Source: Shewanella benthica KT99
Lineage (GTDB): Bacteria; Pseudomonadota; Gammaproteobacteria; Enterobacterales; Shewanellaceae
NCBI RefSeq assembly: GCF_000172075.1
Contig: NZ_ABIC01000009.1
Coordinates: forward strand, 62,001 to 126,000
Reading direction: 5' to 3'
Length of the DNA stretch: 64,000 bases
Shown here: in pieces, positions 46,267 through 57,503 of the stretch
Numbering within the stretch: the first letter of the stretch is position 1
Layout: the number at the start of each line of letters is the position of its first letter
Translations under genes and position numbers: made by a program
Notes under the pieces: generated by a model
Database searches by the model: none
Told to the model about the DNA's origin: nothing
The model's input: the letters and a program-made list of their open reading frames with translations, nothing else

Positions 46267-46473
46267 AGGTCGCCGACTGCGTCAGCTTCGAGAGCAGTCG
46301 CAAGCTCCTTTCTAGAACGCTCGCAGGCTCACTGCTAGGGCGGCCTCCGGCCTGCTATAAAATCAAAATCCAGAACGATACCCCTATCTCTTGATTGTAT
46401 AGATTCTAGAAGTCGCGTAGTGACGCTCTAGCAGTGACGAAGTCACGCCCTAGCAGGGCGAAGCCCGACCTTC

Positions 46474-47358
46474 TTAGCTCTTAATCAACTGCTGCACATT
46501 TTTGCGAAACTCAGCCCCAAGTTTTTCATGTCTCAGGCCATACTCTACAAATGCAGTCATGTAGCCAAGCTTATCACCACAATCATGGGACTTACCTGTC
46601 ATGTGAAATGCTTCTACGCTATCGGATTCAATCAACATATCGATGGCATCCGTCAGTTGGATCTCACCCCCGGCACCTGCCGGTGTTCTTGCCAGCAGAT
46701 CCCAGATTTTTTCAGATAACACATAACGGCCCACAACGGCGAGGTTTGAAGGTGCCTCATCGAGAGCGGGTTTCTCAACCATCTTAGAGATAGCCGTTGA
46801 TTCACCGGCGCACAGACCCACACCATCACAATCGGCGATACCATACTTACTGACGTCTTCATCGGGTACTGGTGCAACCATGATCTGACTGACCGAAGTC
46901 GCTTTGTAACGAGCAATCATGGCCGCTAAATTTTCACTGGTTTGATTGGCGGTATATTCATCTAAAATCACATCGGGTAAAACCACAGCAAAAGGATGAT
47001 TACCGATACAAGGCTTAGCACACAAGACAGCATGCCCCAGTCCTTTAGCCTCACCTTGACGCACATGCATTATGGTTACACCTTTAGGGCAAATAGCCTG
47101 TACTTCTTCCAGTAACTGTCGCTTCACCCGCTTCTCTAATGTCGACTCCAGCTCATAAGAAGTATCAAAATGGTTCTCGATGGCATTTTTACTGGCATGA
47201 GTGACCAGTACAATCTCTTTAACTCCAGCTTTTACGCATTCATCGACGATATATTGAATTAGAGGCTTATCGACTAGGGGCAGCATCTCTTTAGGAATGG
47301 CTTTGGTAGCAGGAAGCATACGCGTACCAAGCCCAGCGACAGGAATAACAACTTTCAT
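46474..47358 (-). CDS. galU: UTP-glucose-1-phosphate uridylyltransferase, paralogue in the polysaccharide cluster
   Basis: A 294-residue paralogue of the enzyme at 14503. It has [19 protein letters not shown] and [16 protein letters not shown] 47358 gives [14 protein letters not shown]; upstream frame extension runs through a terminator hairpin and is rejected. It supplies UDP-glucose to the neighbouring Ugd for surface polysaccharide. Confidence 0.93.
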   Translation of the reverse strand: MKVVIPVAGLGTRMLPATKAIPKEMLPLVDKPLIQYIVDECVKAGVKEIVLVTHASKNAIENHFDTSYELESTLEKRVKRQLLEEVQAICPKGVTIMHVRQGEAKGLGHAVLCAKPCIGNHPFAVVLPDVILDEYTANQTSENLAAMIARYKATSVSQIMVAPVPDEDVSKYGIADCDGVGLCAGESTAISKMVEKPALDEAPSNLAVVGRYVLSEKIWDLLARTPAGAGGEIQLTDAIDMLIESDSVEAFHMTGKSHDCGDKLGYMTAFVEYGLRHEKLGAEFRKNVQQLIKS

Positions 47359-47373
47359 TTCTATCCTTAAAAC

Positions 47374-47395
47374 AAAAAGCCCCGCAATGCAGGGC
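47374..47395 (-). terminator. Terminator after the wecA-like gene
   Basis: Stem GCCCTGC/GCGGGGC with loop ATT, then TTTTTG on the reverse strand, 39 bp after the wecA-like stop and directly before galU. Partial read-through is needed if galU is in the same operon. Confidence 0.7.
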
Positions 47396-47433
47396 AAAAA
47401 TAAATACTTTGCTGAATCAGATGAGTCTATTAA

Positions 47434-48480
47434 TTAAGACGCTTGCCTGATCCAAGTCAAAATTTTCCATACGTTGCTCAGTGCCCAATTATAAGCGCTG
47501 AATAACATCAAAAATCCGGTAAACATAATCCATTCAGGCACATTATAATACTCCCCCATAACCCCTAAGAGAGCAATTAAAGTGGCTAGGATTGATATAC
47601 GTACTAAAGTTTGCTTTCTGCTATAGCCTGCACGTTCAAAAATATGGTGTAGATGGTCACGATCGGGCTTAAAAGGAGAAGTCCCTTTTTTTACACGTCT
47701 GTACATGATTGCAGCCATATCCATTAATGGTATAGCAATAAGATACAAGGCGATAACCGGAGAAAATGCTTGCGTATCAACATTCGTTCCTACCACTAAC
47801 AACCATACGACCGTTAGCCCTATTAGCATACTGCCAGCATCGCCCATAAATATTTTTTGAAGTTTTTCTGATGGCCAACGCAGATTAAACATGAGATAAG
47901 CAAGTAAGGCAGACACGTATAGGACAGACAACATATACCATTCGCTATCAGCTTGATAAAGCAAATATCCTAACGAAGAAAAAGTAACCACGCTTAATGT
48001 ACCGGCAAGACCATCAATCCCATCAACCATATTGAAGGCATTGATAGAGCCGATGACTGCAATCACAGTAACGAAAACACCAACAAGACCAAGCTGTAAA
48101 TCAAAAAAGTAAAAAATCTCCCCTAAACTAGTCAAGTAGAGCCCAGCTCCGAATATCATCATAGAAGCGATAATAACTTGTGCTACGATACGAAGCTTTA
48201 CTGACAAATCATACTTATCATCCAACACACCTAAGAACAGAATTAACGCTGATGATATTAAATATAAGTTGAGTTCTTGACTTTGAGGAATAAAAACCAT
48301 CGTAGCGAGCAAAATACTTAAGTAGATGGCTAACCCGCCGATAAGTGGGATCTCACCTGTGTGATGTTTTCTTTCATTTGGTGAATCGACCAACCCATAT
48401 TGCGTAGCTAATGGTTTAAGGAGCTTTATTGCTAGACAAGTCATTATAAACGTAATGACAACGGGATAGATGCTACTCAT
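47434..48480 (-). CDS. wecA: Undecaprenyl-phosphate N-acetylhexosamine-1-phosphate transferase (WecA/WbpL-like)
   Basis: A 348-residue multipass membrane enzyme that starts lipid-linked polysaccharide by moving a sugar phosphate to undecaprenyl phosphate. Family motifs: PLIGGLAIY, NAFNMVDGIDGLAG, GDAGSML and PDRDHLHHIFE. About ten TM segments. The sugar (GlcNAc or other) cannot be read. Confidence 0.9.
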   Translation of the reverse strand: MSSIYPVVITFIMTCLAIKLLKPLATQYGLVDSPNERKHHTGEIPLIGGLAIYLSILLATMVFIPQSQELNLYLISSALILFLGVLDDKYDLSVKLRIVAQVIIASMMIFGAGLYLTSLGEIFYFFDLQLGLVGVFVTVIAVIGSINAFNMVDGIDGLAGTLSVVTFSSLGYLLYQADSEWYMLSVLYVSALLAYLMFNLRWPSEKLQKIFMGDAGSMLIGLTVVWLLVVGTNVDTQAFSPVIALYLIAIPLMDMAAIMYRRVKKGTSPFKPDRDHLHHIFERAGYSRKQTLVRISILATLIALLGVMGEYYNVPEWIMFTGFLMLFSAYNWALSNVWKILTWIRQAS

Positions 48481-48592
48481 TTTAAGTCCTTAAAACTAGA
48501 TCTGTACGTTCAAAATTACAGAATGAAAAAACGCACGCTCAAAATCTTCCGTAATGCGGCGCGATTATAGCAAAGCTTCTTTAAGTGTAAAA

Positions 48593-49759
48593 CTAATCTG
48601 AACCAAATAAATCTCTGGTATAAACTTTGTCTACAACATCAGCCAGTACAGTATCCATACGATTTGAAACAATCACATCTGACATTGCTTTAAACTCTGC
48701 CAAGTCAGTGATCACCCGTGAATGGAAAAATTCAGCTTCATCCAAAACTGGCTCATACACAACAACCTCAATACCCTTGGCTTTGATCCGTTTCATAATA
48801 CCTTGAATCGCAGACGCCCGAAAATTATCGGAACCTGTCTTCATAATTAATCGATATATACCAACGACTTTAGGATTTCTATTTAAAATTGAATCAGCAA
48901 TAAAATCTTTACGAGTTGTATTAGCATCAACAATAGCGCTAATTAACGAGTTAGGAACATCTTTATAGTTCGCTCGCAGCTGCTTGGTGTCTTTAGGTAA
49001 GCAATAGCCCCCATAACCAAATGATGGGTTATTGTAATGATTGCCAATACGAGGATCTAATCCGACACCTTCAATGATGTGTTTAGTGTCTAAATCGTGA
49101 GTTTCAGCGTAAGTATCTAATTCATTAAAATAAGCGACTCGCATAGCCAAATAGGTATTAGAGAACAATTTAACAGCTTCAGCTTCAGTGGAGTCAGTAA
49201 ACAAGATATCAATATTTTTCTTAATGGCACCTTGCGCTAACAAATTGGCAAATACTTTGGCGCGCTCAGACTGTTCACCAACAATTATTCTTGATGGATG
49301 CAAATTATCATAAAGCGCTTTACCCTCACGTAAAAATTCCGGTGAAAATATTATATTGTCACAGTTTAATTCTCTCTTAATACGCTCAGTAAAACCAACA
49401 GGTACAGTTGATTTAATTATCATTACCGCAGCAGGATTAATCTCGATAACATCCTTAATGACAGCTTCAACAGATGATGTGTCGAAGTAGTTATTAATTG
49501 GATCGTAATCGGTGGGTGTCGCAATAACGACATATTGAGCATCTGAATATGCTAATTTTTTATCAAGTGTCGCTTTGAGATTAAGCGGCTTGTTAGCTAA
49601 AAAGTCTTCTATCTCACTATCAGCTACCGTCGACTGCTTATTGTTAATTAAATTAACACGATCTTCATTGATATCTACTGCAATCACTTCATTGTGCTGT
49701 GCTAGTAATACTGCGTTTGATAGGCCAACGTAGCCTGTTCCTGCTATAGCTATTTTCAT
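48593..49759 (-). CDS. ugd: UDP-glucose 6-dehydrogenase
   Basis: Oxidises UDP-glucose to UDP-glucuronate. 388 residues, the length of the enterobacterial enzyme. NAD site GTGYVGLS at 7-14; catalytic Cys in [14 protein letters not shown]. It feeds glucuronate or derived sugars to the surface polysaccharide and depends on the galU product. Confidence 0.95.
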   Translation of the reverse strand: MKIAIAGTGYVGLSNAVLLAQHNEVIAVDINEDRVNLINNKQSTVADSEIEDFLANKPLNLKATLDKKLAYSDAQYVVIATPTDYDPINNYFDTSSVEAVIKDVIEINPAAVMIIKSTVPVGFTERIKRELNCDNIIFSPEFLREGKALYDNLHPSRIIVGEQSERAKVFANLLAQGAIKKNIDILFTDSTEAEAVKLFSNTYLAMRVAYFNELDTYAETHDLDTKHIIEGVGLDPRIGNHYNNPSFGYGGYCLPKDTKQLRANYKDVPNSLISAIVDANTTRKDFIADSILNRNPKVVGIYRLIMKTGSDNFRASAIQGIMKRIKAKGIEVVVYEPVLDEAEFFHSRVITDLAEFKAMSDVIVSNRMDTVLADVVDKVYTRDLFGSD

Positions 49760-49898
49760 TAAACTTCCATTATATTTTTATTTATTTTGAATAATAAACA
49801 AATTATGATTAAGTAGAATAACACTAATTTTTTAAATGCTTAGAAGTGAGAATCAATATCATATAGTTTAAATCTTCCGTCACTATTTATAAAAAATA

Positions 49899-50294
49899 GA
49901 GCAAGAGCCGCCTTCGATTGATAATATCAGCGAAGCCAACCTGTTTATCCGTGAGCTTTGGCAAAAGCTACGAGAGTATGAAGACAGGTTGATGCTCAGT
50001 TCTCGTAACTCATCCAAATCACCCTCCTCTGATTCCCCTGCGGATAAGGCCGAGCGAAAAAAGCTCAAACGCCTCGTAGTGGAAATAAGGTTGGCGCTCA
50101 ACCTGGACATACGGGGCACAAAAGACCACTAGCGGAACTCGGCGAAAACGATGAGCAAATCGCTTGTTTGCCAGATGCCTGTTGCTCCGATTGTGGTGGT
50201 GAAGTGACTGCCAATAAGTCTCCCAGTTATCGTCATCAGGTGTTTGAGCTGCCTGAGCCTAAGCTTGATATCACTGAATATCAGCTATTTCATG
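49899..50294 (+). mobile_element. IS66-family copy 1, truncated at both ends
   Basis: Starts inside the type-A transposase gene (EQEPPSIDN) and continues past the frame change, CCSDCGGEV and YQLFH, where copy 2 begins. No terminal repeat is left at the 5' side. Confidence 0.85.
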
Positions 50295-50709
50295 GTAACC
50301 GTTCACCAGCCCCTTATTGACACGATCAATTGATGATCGATAAGGTTTGGTCATATAGCTATTGAACGATCTCTTTTCCATGTGAAAATGGCGTCATGAA
50401 AAAGAAAAAACAATTCGAGCAAGAGCCGCCTTCGATTGATAATATCAGCGAAGCCAACCTGTTTATCCGTGAGCTTTGGCAAAAGCTACGAGAGTATGAA
50501 GACAGGTTGATGCTCAGTTCTCGTCACTCATCCAAATCACCCTCCTCTGATTCCCCTGCGGATAAGGCCGAGCGAAAAAAGCTCAAACGCCTCGTAGTGG
50601 AAATAAGGTTGGCGCTCAACCTGGACATACGGGGCACAAAAGACCACTAGCGGAACTCGGCGCAACCGATGAGCAAATCGCTTGCTTACCAGATTCATGT
50701 TGTTCTGAT
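50295..50709 (+). mobile_element. IS66-family copy 2, 5' fragment
   Basis: Begins with the left end GTAACCGTTCACCAG and holds a type-A first ORF (ATG 50396); it is cut by the left end of copy 3. Its 3' part is not found in the window. Confidence 0.88.
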
Positions 50710-51510
50710 GTAACCGTTCACCAGCCCCTTATTGACACGATCAATTGATGATCGATAAGGTTTGGTCATATAGCTATTGAACGATCTCTTTTCCATGTGA
50801 AAATGGCTTCATGAAAAAGAAAAAACAATTCGAGCAAGAGCCGCCTTCGATTGATAATATCAGCGAAGCCAACCTGTTTATCCGTGAGCTTTGGCAAAAG
50901 CTACGAGAGTATGAAGACAGGTTGATGCTCAGTTCTCGTCACTCATCCAAATCACCCTCCTCTGATTCCCCTGCGGATAAGGCCGAGCGAAAAAAGCTCA
51001 AACGCCTCGTAGTGGAAATAAGGTTGGCGCTCAACCTGGACATACGGGGCATAAAAGACCATTAGCGGAACTCAGCGCAACCGATGAGCAAGTCGCTTGC
51101 TTACCCGATTCATGTTGTTCTGATTGTGGTGGCGAAGTGACTGCCAATAAGTCTCCCAGTTATCGTCATCAGGTGTTTGAGCTGCCTGAGCCTAAGCTTG
51201 ATATCACTGAATATCAGCTATTTCATGGGCGTTGCAAGCAATGCAACACGGTGAGTAAAGGAGCCTTGCCTGAAGAGGCTCCCGATGGTCAGATGGGGCC
51301 ACGATTGCTCAGTTACGTGGCTGTGCTCAGTGGCTTGTATCACCTGAGCGTACGTAAAATTCAACGTTTACTGCAAGACCAATACGGGACTCATTTCTCT
51401 ATCGGTCTGATTTCTGAAGCGCAAGGGCGAGTCAGTAGTATGCTGACGCCGACACACCAAGCTCTGCATCAACACATAAAAAAAGCGTCATTAGTGCATG
51501 TTGACGAGAC
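50710..51510 (+). mobile_element. IS66-family copy 3, left part
   Basis: Left end GTAACCGTTCACCAG, type-A ORF (ATG 50811), then transposase sequence to HVDET in the -1 frame. It is interrupted after GACGAGAC; the right part is at 56041-56796. Joined length is 1557 bp. Confidence 0.88.
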
Positions 51511-52648
51511 GTAACCGTTCACCAGCCCCTTATTGACACGATCAATTGATGATCAATAAGGTTTGGTCATATCGCTATTGAACGATCTCTTTGCCGTGTC
51601 AAAATAGCTTCATGAAAAAGAAAAAACAATTCGCAACAGAGCCGCCTACGGTTGCTGAACTCGGTGAAAAAAAAGCAAACTTACTCATTCAAGAACTGTG
51701 GGAAAAGTTACGTGAATATGAAGACCGCCTAGCATTGAGCTCTAGAAACTCATCCAAATCACCATCCTCTGACTCCCCTGCGGATAAGGCCGAGCGAAAA
51801 AAGCTCAAACGCCTCGTAGTGGAAATAAGGTTGGCGCTCAACCTGGACATACGGGGCATAAAAGACCATTAGCAAAGCTTACAGAGACTGACGAGAGAAT
51901 TGCTTGTTTGCCAGATAGTTGCTGCGCTGATTGTGGCGGTAAAGTTGTGGCTAACTCGTCGCCAAGTTATCGCCATCAGGTGTTTGAATTACCTAAACCT
52001 ACACTTGATATCACCGAATACCAGTTATTTCACGGGCGTTGTCAGCAGTGCAACACAGTGAGTAAAGGAGCCTTGCCTGAAGAGGCTCCCGATGGTCAGA
52101 TGGGGCCACGATTGCTCAGTTACGTGGCTGTGCTCAGTGGCTTGTATCACCTGAGCGTACGTAAAATTCAACGTTTACTGCAAGACCAATACGGGACTCA
52201 TTTCTCTACCGGTCTGATTTCTGAAGCGCAAGGGCGAGTCAGTAGTATGCTGACGCCGACACACCAAGCTCTGCATCAACACATAAAAAAAGCGTCATTA
52301 GTGCATGTTGACGAGACGACGCACAATCGTAATGGTGAAGAGCATACCCGCTGGGTCTGGTTGTTATCGAGTGAGGATGCCGTATTCCAACAGGTGAAAT
52401 ATTTTCGTAATAAGGATGCAGCCAAATCGATATTAGGCGAGCATACCCAAGCGATTGTCGTGAGTGACCAATGTCCCAGCTACAACTGGATTGAGCCCGA
52501 ACGGCATCAATTTTGCCTTGCCCATGTGCAGCGTAATTTACAACAAATGGCCGATTATTCAGGTAAGGGGCTTACCGCGAGTATCGGCAATCGACTGGTA
52601 TTGCTATTCAAGTCCGTATTTCGCACTCAACATAGATATGAAGCCGGT
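51511..52648 (+). mobile_element. IS66-family copy 4, left part
   Basis: Left end at 51511, type-B ORF (ATG 51612), -1 frame transposase to RYEAG. It is interrupted by copy 5 at the 8-bp target AAGCCGGT; the rest is at 54220-54644. Joined length is 1563 bp. Confidence 0.88.
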
Positions 52649-52674
52649 GTAAGCATTCACCAGAGGGGGATTGA

Positions 52675-54110
52675 CTAAGCTGAGGTTAGTCCAAATACGT
52701 CTGGGTAGTCGCATTTACCCACCACGCCCGCAATGATAGTGCTGATCACTGTTATCGGGGATAACTTGCGCTTCTTGCACGTTTCAACGACTGAGAGGAT
52801 CCGAGATCGAAACTTCTCACCCCTATCTGAACTGGTGCCATAGCAGATCTTGCGCATGATCACGCTGCCACGCAAACAACGCTCGGCTTCGTTATTGGTC
52901 AAAGGTGTCCCTGGGTGATTGAGAAAAACCCATAAACCTTGCTCATATTTGAGAATATGCCGGCATCGGCCTGAGTAGCGTGAAGCGGGCACATTTTCCC
53001 CGCACTCAAGCCAGCGCTTAATATTGCGCCTTAGTCGTTGCATTCGCCGACGCCACATTATTTCGTCAACGTCACCGGCTTCATATCTATGTTGAGTGCG
53101 AAATACGGACTTGAATAGCAATACCAGTCGATTGCCGATACTCGCGGTAAGCCCCTTACCTGAATAATCGGCCATTTGTTGTAAATTACGCTGCACATGG
53201 GCAAGGCAAAATTGATGCCGTTCGGGCTCAATCCAGTTGTAGCTGGGACATTGGTCACTCACGACAATCGCTTGGGTATGCTCGCCTAATATCGATTTGG
53301 CTGCATCCTTATTACGAAAATATTTCACCTGTTGGAATACGGCATCCTCACTCGATAACAACCAGACCCAGCGGGTATGCTCTTCACCATTACGATTGTG
53401 CGTCGTCTCGTCAACATGCACTAATGACGCTTTTTTTATGTGTTGATGCAGAGCTTGGTGTGTCGGCGTCAGCATACTACTGACTCGCCCTTGCGCTTCA
53501 GAAATCAGACCGATAGAGAAATGAGTCCCGTATTGGTCTTGCAGTAAACGTTGAATTTTACGTACGCTCAGGTGATACAAGCCACTGAGCACAGCCACGT
53601 AACTGAGCAATCGTGGCCCCATCTGACCATCGGGAGCCTCTTCAGGCAAGGCTCCTTTGCTCACGGTGTTGCACTGCTGACAACGCCCGTGAAATAACTG
53701 GTATTCAGTTATATCAAGTGCAGGTTTAGGTAATTCAAATACCTGATGACGATAGCTTGGAGTCGGGTTGGCAATGACCTCGCCACCACAATCAGAACAA
53801 CATGAATCGGGTAAGCAAGCGACTTGCTCATCGGTTGCGCTGAGTTCCGCTAATGGTCTTTTATGCCCCGTATGTCCAGGTTGAGCGCCAACCTTATTTC
53901 CACTACGAGGCGTTTGAGCTTTTTTCGCTCAGCCTTATCCGCAGGGGAGTCAGAGGATGGTGATTTGGATGAGTTTCTAGAGCTCAATGCTAGGCGGTCT
54001 TCATATTCACGTAACTTTTCCCACAGTTCTTGAATGAGTAAGTTTGCTTTTTTTTCACCGAGTTCAGCAACCGTAGGCGGCTCTGTTGCGAATTGTTTTT
54101 TCTTTTTCAT
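52675..54110 (-). CDS. tnpC: IS66-family transposase, made by a probable -1 frameshift
   Basis: Frame 0 starts at ATG 54110 and gives 64 codons to A_AAA_AAG (53919-53925), then about 22 more to a stop near 53850. In the -1 frame from 53919 there is an open run of 414 codons to 52675, starting AQTPRSGNKVGAQPGHTGHK and holding CCSDCGGEV, the DDE-type residues in HVDET, VVSDQCPSY and NNEAER, and no good start codon early on. Fusion gives about 478 residues, the normal TnpC size. An SD-like AAGG lies about 10 bases upstream of the slip site. Confidence 0.75.
53919..53925 (-). promoter_or_regulatory. Slippery heptamer A_AAA_AAG in the IS66 transposase gene
   Basis: Same heptamer as the dnaX and IS3-type -1 frameshift sites, in frame as A-AAA-AAG. 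The same site and frame change are in copies 1-4 and 6. A possible hairpin AGGTTG/CAACCT lies about 27 bases downstream. Confidence 0.6.
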
Positions 54111-54211
54111 GAAGCTATTTTGACACGGCAAAGAGATCGTTCAATAGCGATATGACCAAACCTTATTGATCATCAATTGATCGTGTCAATAAGGGGCTGG
54201 TGAACGGTTAC

Positions 54212-54644
54212 AAGCCGGTGACGTTGACGAAATAATGTGGCGTCGGCGAATGCAACGACTAAGGCGCAATATTAAGCGCTGGCTTGAGTGCGGGGAAAAT
54301 GTGCCCGCTTCACGCTACTCAGGCCGATGCCGACATATTCTCAAATATGAGCAAGGTTTATGGGTTTTTCTCAATCACCCAGGGACACCTTTGACCAATA
54401 ACGAAGCCGAGCGTTGTTTGCGTGGCAGCGTGATCATGCGCAAGATCTGCTATGGCACCAGTTCAGATAGGGGTGAGAAGTTTCGATCTCGGATCCTCTC
54501 AGTCGTTGAAACGTGCAAGAAGCGCAAGTTATCCCCGATAACAGTGATCAGCACTATCATTGCGGGCGTGGTGGGTAAATGCGACTACCCAGACGTATTT
54601 GGACTAACCTCAGCTTAGTCAATCCCCCTCTGGTGAATGCTTAC
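54212..54644 (+). mobile_element. IS66-family copy 4, right part
   Basis: Resumes with the duplicated AAGCCGGT, contains the transposase C-terminus (stop at 54616-54618) and ends with the right repeat at 54644. The expected 8-bp duplication on its right does not match the left flank of copy 4. Confidence 0.88.
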
Positions 54645-56032
54645 CATTCAAGAACTGTGGGAAAAGTTACGTGAATATGAAGATCGCCTAGCATTGAGCT
54701 CTAGAAACTCATCCAAATCACCATCCTCTGACTCCCCTGCGGATAAGGCTGAGCGAAAAAAGCTCAAACGCCTCGTAGTGGAAATAAGGTTGGCGCTCAA
54801 CCTGGACATACGGGGCATAAAAGACCATTAGCGGAACTCAGCGCAACCGATGAGCAAGTCGCTTGCTTACCCGATTCATGTTGTTCTGATTGTGGTGGCG
54901 AGGTCATTGCCAACCCGACTCCAAGCTATCGTCATCAGGTATTTGAATTACCTAAACCTGCACTTGATATCACTGAATACCAGTTATTTCACGGGCGTTG
55001 TCAGCAGTGCAACACAGTGAGTAAAGGAGCCTTGCCTGAAGAGGCTCCCGATGGTCAGATGGGGCCACGATTGCTCAGTTACGTGGCTGTGCTCAGTGGC
55101 TTGTATCACCTGAGCGTACGTAAAATTCAACGTTTACTGCAAGACCAATACGGGACTCATTTCTCTACCGGTCTGATTTCTGAAGCGCAAGGGCGAGTCA
55201 GTAGTATGCTGACGCCGACACACCAAGCTCTGCATCAACACATAAAAAAAGCGTCATTAGTGCATGTTGACGAGACGACGCACAATCGTAATGGTGAAGA
55301 GCATACCCGCTGGGTCTGGTTGTTATCGAGTGAGGATGCCGTATTCCAACAGGTGAAATATTTTCGTAATAAGGATGCAGCCAAATCGATATTAGGCGAG
55401 CATACCCAAGCGATTGTCGTGAGTGACCAATGTCCCAGCTACAACTGGATTGAGCCCGAACGGCATCAATTTTGCCTTGCCCATGTGCAGCGTAATTTAC
55501 AACAAATGGCCGATTATTCAGGTAAGGGGCTTACCGCGAGTATCGGCAATCGACTGGTATTGCTATTCAAGTCCGTATTTCGCACTCAACATAGATATGA
55601 AGCCGGTGACGTTGACGAAATAATGTGGCGTCGGCGAATGCAACGACTAAGGCGCAATATTAAGCGCTGGCTTGAGTGCGGGGAAAATGTGCCCGCTTCA
55701 CGCTACTCAGGCCGATGCCGACATATTCTCAAATATGAGCAAGGTTTATGGGTTTTTCTCAATCACCCAGGGACACCTTTGACCAATAACGAAGCCGAGC
55801 GTTGTTTGCGTGGCAGCGTGATCATGCGCAAGATCTGCTATGGCACCAGTTCAGATAGGGGTGAGAAGTTTCGATCTCGGATCCTCTCAGTCGTTGAAAC
55901 GTGCAAGAAGCGCAAGTTATCCCCGATAACAGTGATCAGCACTATCATTGCGGGCGTGGTGGGTAAATGCGACTACCCAGACGTATTTGGACTAACCTCA
56001 GCTTAGTCAATCCCCCTCTGGTGAATGCTTAC
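54645..56032 (+). mobile_element. IS66-family copy 6, 5'-truncated
   Basis: Lacks about 175 bp at the left, starting in the type-B first ORF (CATTCAAG). The rest is intact, with the -1 frame open to 56006 and the right end at 56032. Its right flank GACGAGAC pairs with the left flank of copy 4. Confidence 0.88.
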
Positions 56033-56796
56033 GACGAGACGACGCACAATCGTAATGGTGAAGAGCATACCCGCTGGGTCTGGTTGTTATCGAGTGAGGA
56101 TGCCGTATTCCAACAGGTGAAATATTTTCGTAATAAGGATGCAGCCAAATCGATATTAGGCGAGCATACCCAAGTGATTGTCGTGAGTGACCAATGTCCC
56201 AGCTACAACTGGATTGAGCCCGAACGGCATCAATTTTGCCTTGCCCATGTGCAGCGTAATTTACAACAAATGGCCGATTATTCAGGTAAGGGGCTTACCG
56301 CGAGTATCGGCAATCGACTGGTATTGCTATTCAAGTCCGTATTTCGCACTCAACATAGATATGAAGCCGGTGACGTTGACGAAATAATGTGGCGTCGGCG
56401 AATGCAACGACTAAGGCGCAATATTAAGCGCTGGCTTGAGTGCGGGGAAAATGTGCCCGCTTCACGCTACTCAGGCCGATGCCGGCATATTCTCAAATAT
56501 GAGCAAGGTTTATGGGTTTTTCTCAATCACCCAGGGACACCTTTGACCAATAACGAAGCCGAGCGTTGTTTGCGTGGCAGCGTGATCATGCGCAAGATCT
56601 GCTATGGCACCAGTTCAGATAGGGGTGAGAAGTTTCGATCTCGGATCCTCTCAGTCGTTGAAACGTGCAAGAAGCGCAAGTTATCCCCGATAACAGTGAT
56701 CAGCACTATCATTGCGGGCGTGGTGGGTAAATGCGACTACCCAGACGTATTTGGACTAACCTCAGCTTAGTCAATCCCCCTCTGGTGAATGCTTAC
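56033..56796 (+). mobile_element. IS66-family copy 3, right part
   Basis: Starts with the second copy of GACGAGAC (56033-56040), continues DETTHNRNGEEH to the transposase C-terminus, and ends with the right repeat at 56796. Confidence 0.88.
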
Positions 56797-57299
56797 AGGA
56801 AAAGGCCTCACTGCGAATATTGGTAACCGACTGGTATTGCTCTTCAAGTCCGTATTTCGCATCCAACATAGATATGAATCCGGTGAAATTGACGAAACCA
56901 TTTGGCGTCGGCGAATGCAACGATTACAGCGTCGCATCAATATTTGGCTTGAACGCGGCAAAAATGTGCCCGCTTCACGCTATGCTGGCATATTCTCAAA
57001 TATGAGCAAGGCTTATGGGTCTTTCTCAATCACCCAGGCACTCCCCTGACCAATAACGAAGCAGAGCGCTGCATACGTGGTAGCGTGATCATGCGTAAGA
57101 TTTGCTATGGCACCCGTTCAGATCGAGGGGAGAAGTTCCGTTCTCGGCTCCTATCAGTGGTTGAAACATGCAAAAAACGGCAGTTATCACCAATCACAGT
57201 GATAAGTAAGATCGTTACAGCCGTTGTAGGCAACAGTGAATACCCAGACGTGTTTGACCTAGTGTCAGCTTAGTCAACTCCCTTCTGGTGAACGCTTAC
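56797..57299 (+). mobile_element. IS66-family copy 7, diverged 3' fragment
   Basis: Carries the last 160 or so residues of a related transposase with many silent and some amino-acid differences, a frame break near 56990, and its own right end (inverse of GTAAGCGTTCACCAG) at 57299. It is the oldest piece of the nest. Confidence 0.85.
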
Positions 57300-57443
57300 G
57301 ATCAATCGACGACTTACACTAAGCAACGTTGATATCTCAGTGCGGGATTTTCCGCTATTAAATAATTCAGCCGCCATATACCGAAGTTTGAGGCTCGCAT
57401 TGTTGGTATATGGAAATGAGGGATTAAATTTATTCGACAAAAT
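57300..57443 (-). pseudogene. N-terminal fragment of an IS630-like transposase
   Basis: On the reverse strand the frame reads NASLKLRYMAAELFNSGK then SRTEISTLLSVSRRLI, a helix-turn-helix as in IS630-type transposases, cut off by the IS66 nest. No good start codon or remaining catalytic part. Confidence 0.5.
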
Positions 57444-57503
57444 TGAAATACTTTAAATTATTTTTGATACTTATATTAGATCACAATTTTAATGCGATTG
57501 GTA

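Larger units (their letters stand above)
45916..46473. other. Repeat-rich gap between the MNT-HEPN gene and galU paralogue
   Basis: About 558 bp without a gene. It holds a BIME (45921-46021), a terminator-like hairpin (46102), a composite palindrome (46142) with a REP (46208), and about 180 bp of small stems such as GTGACGAAGTCAC and GGGCGAAGCCC (46265-46473). Confidence 0.8.
52649..54211 (-). mobile_element. IS66-family copy 5, complete, 1563 bp
   Basis: Reverse orientation. Ends GTAAGCATTCACCAG (52649) and, inverted, GTAACCGTTCACCAG (54211). It is flanked by the 8-bp direct repeat AAGCCGGT (52641-52648 and 54212-54219), the duplication size of IS66 elements. It is the youngest insertion in the nest. 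Confidence 0.93.
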
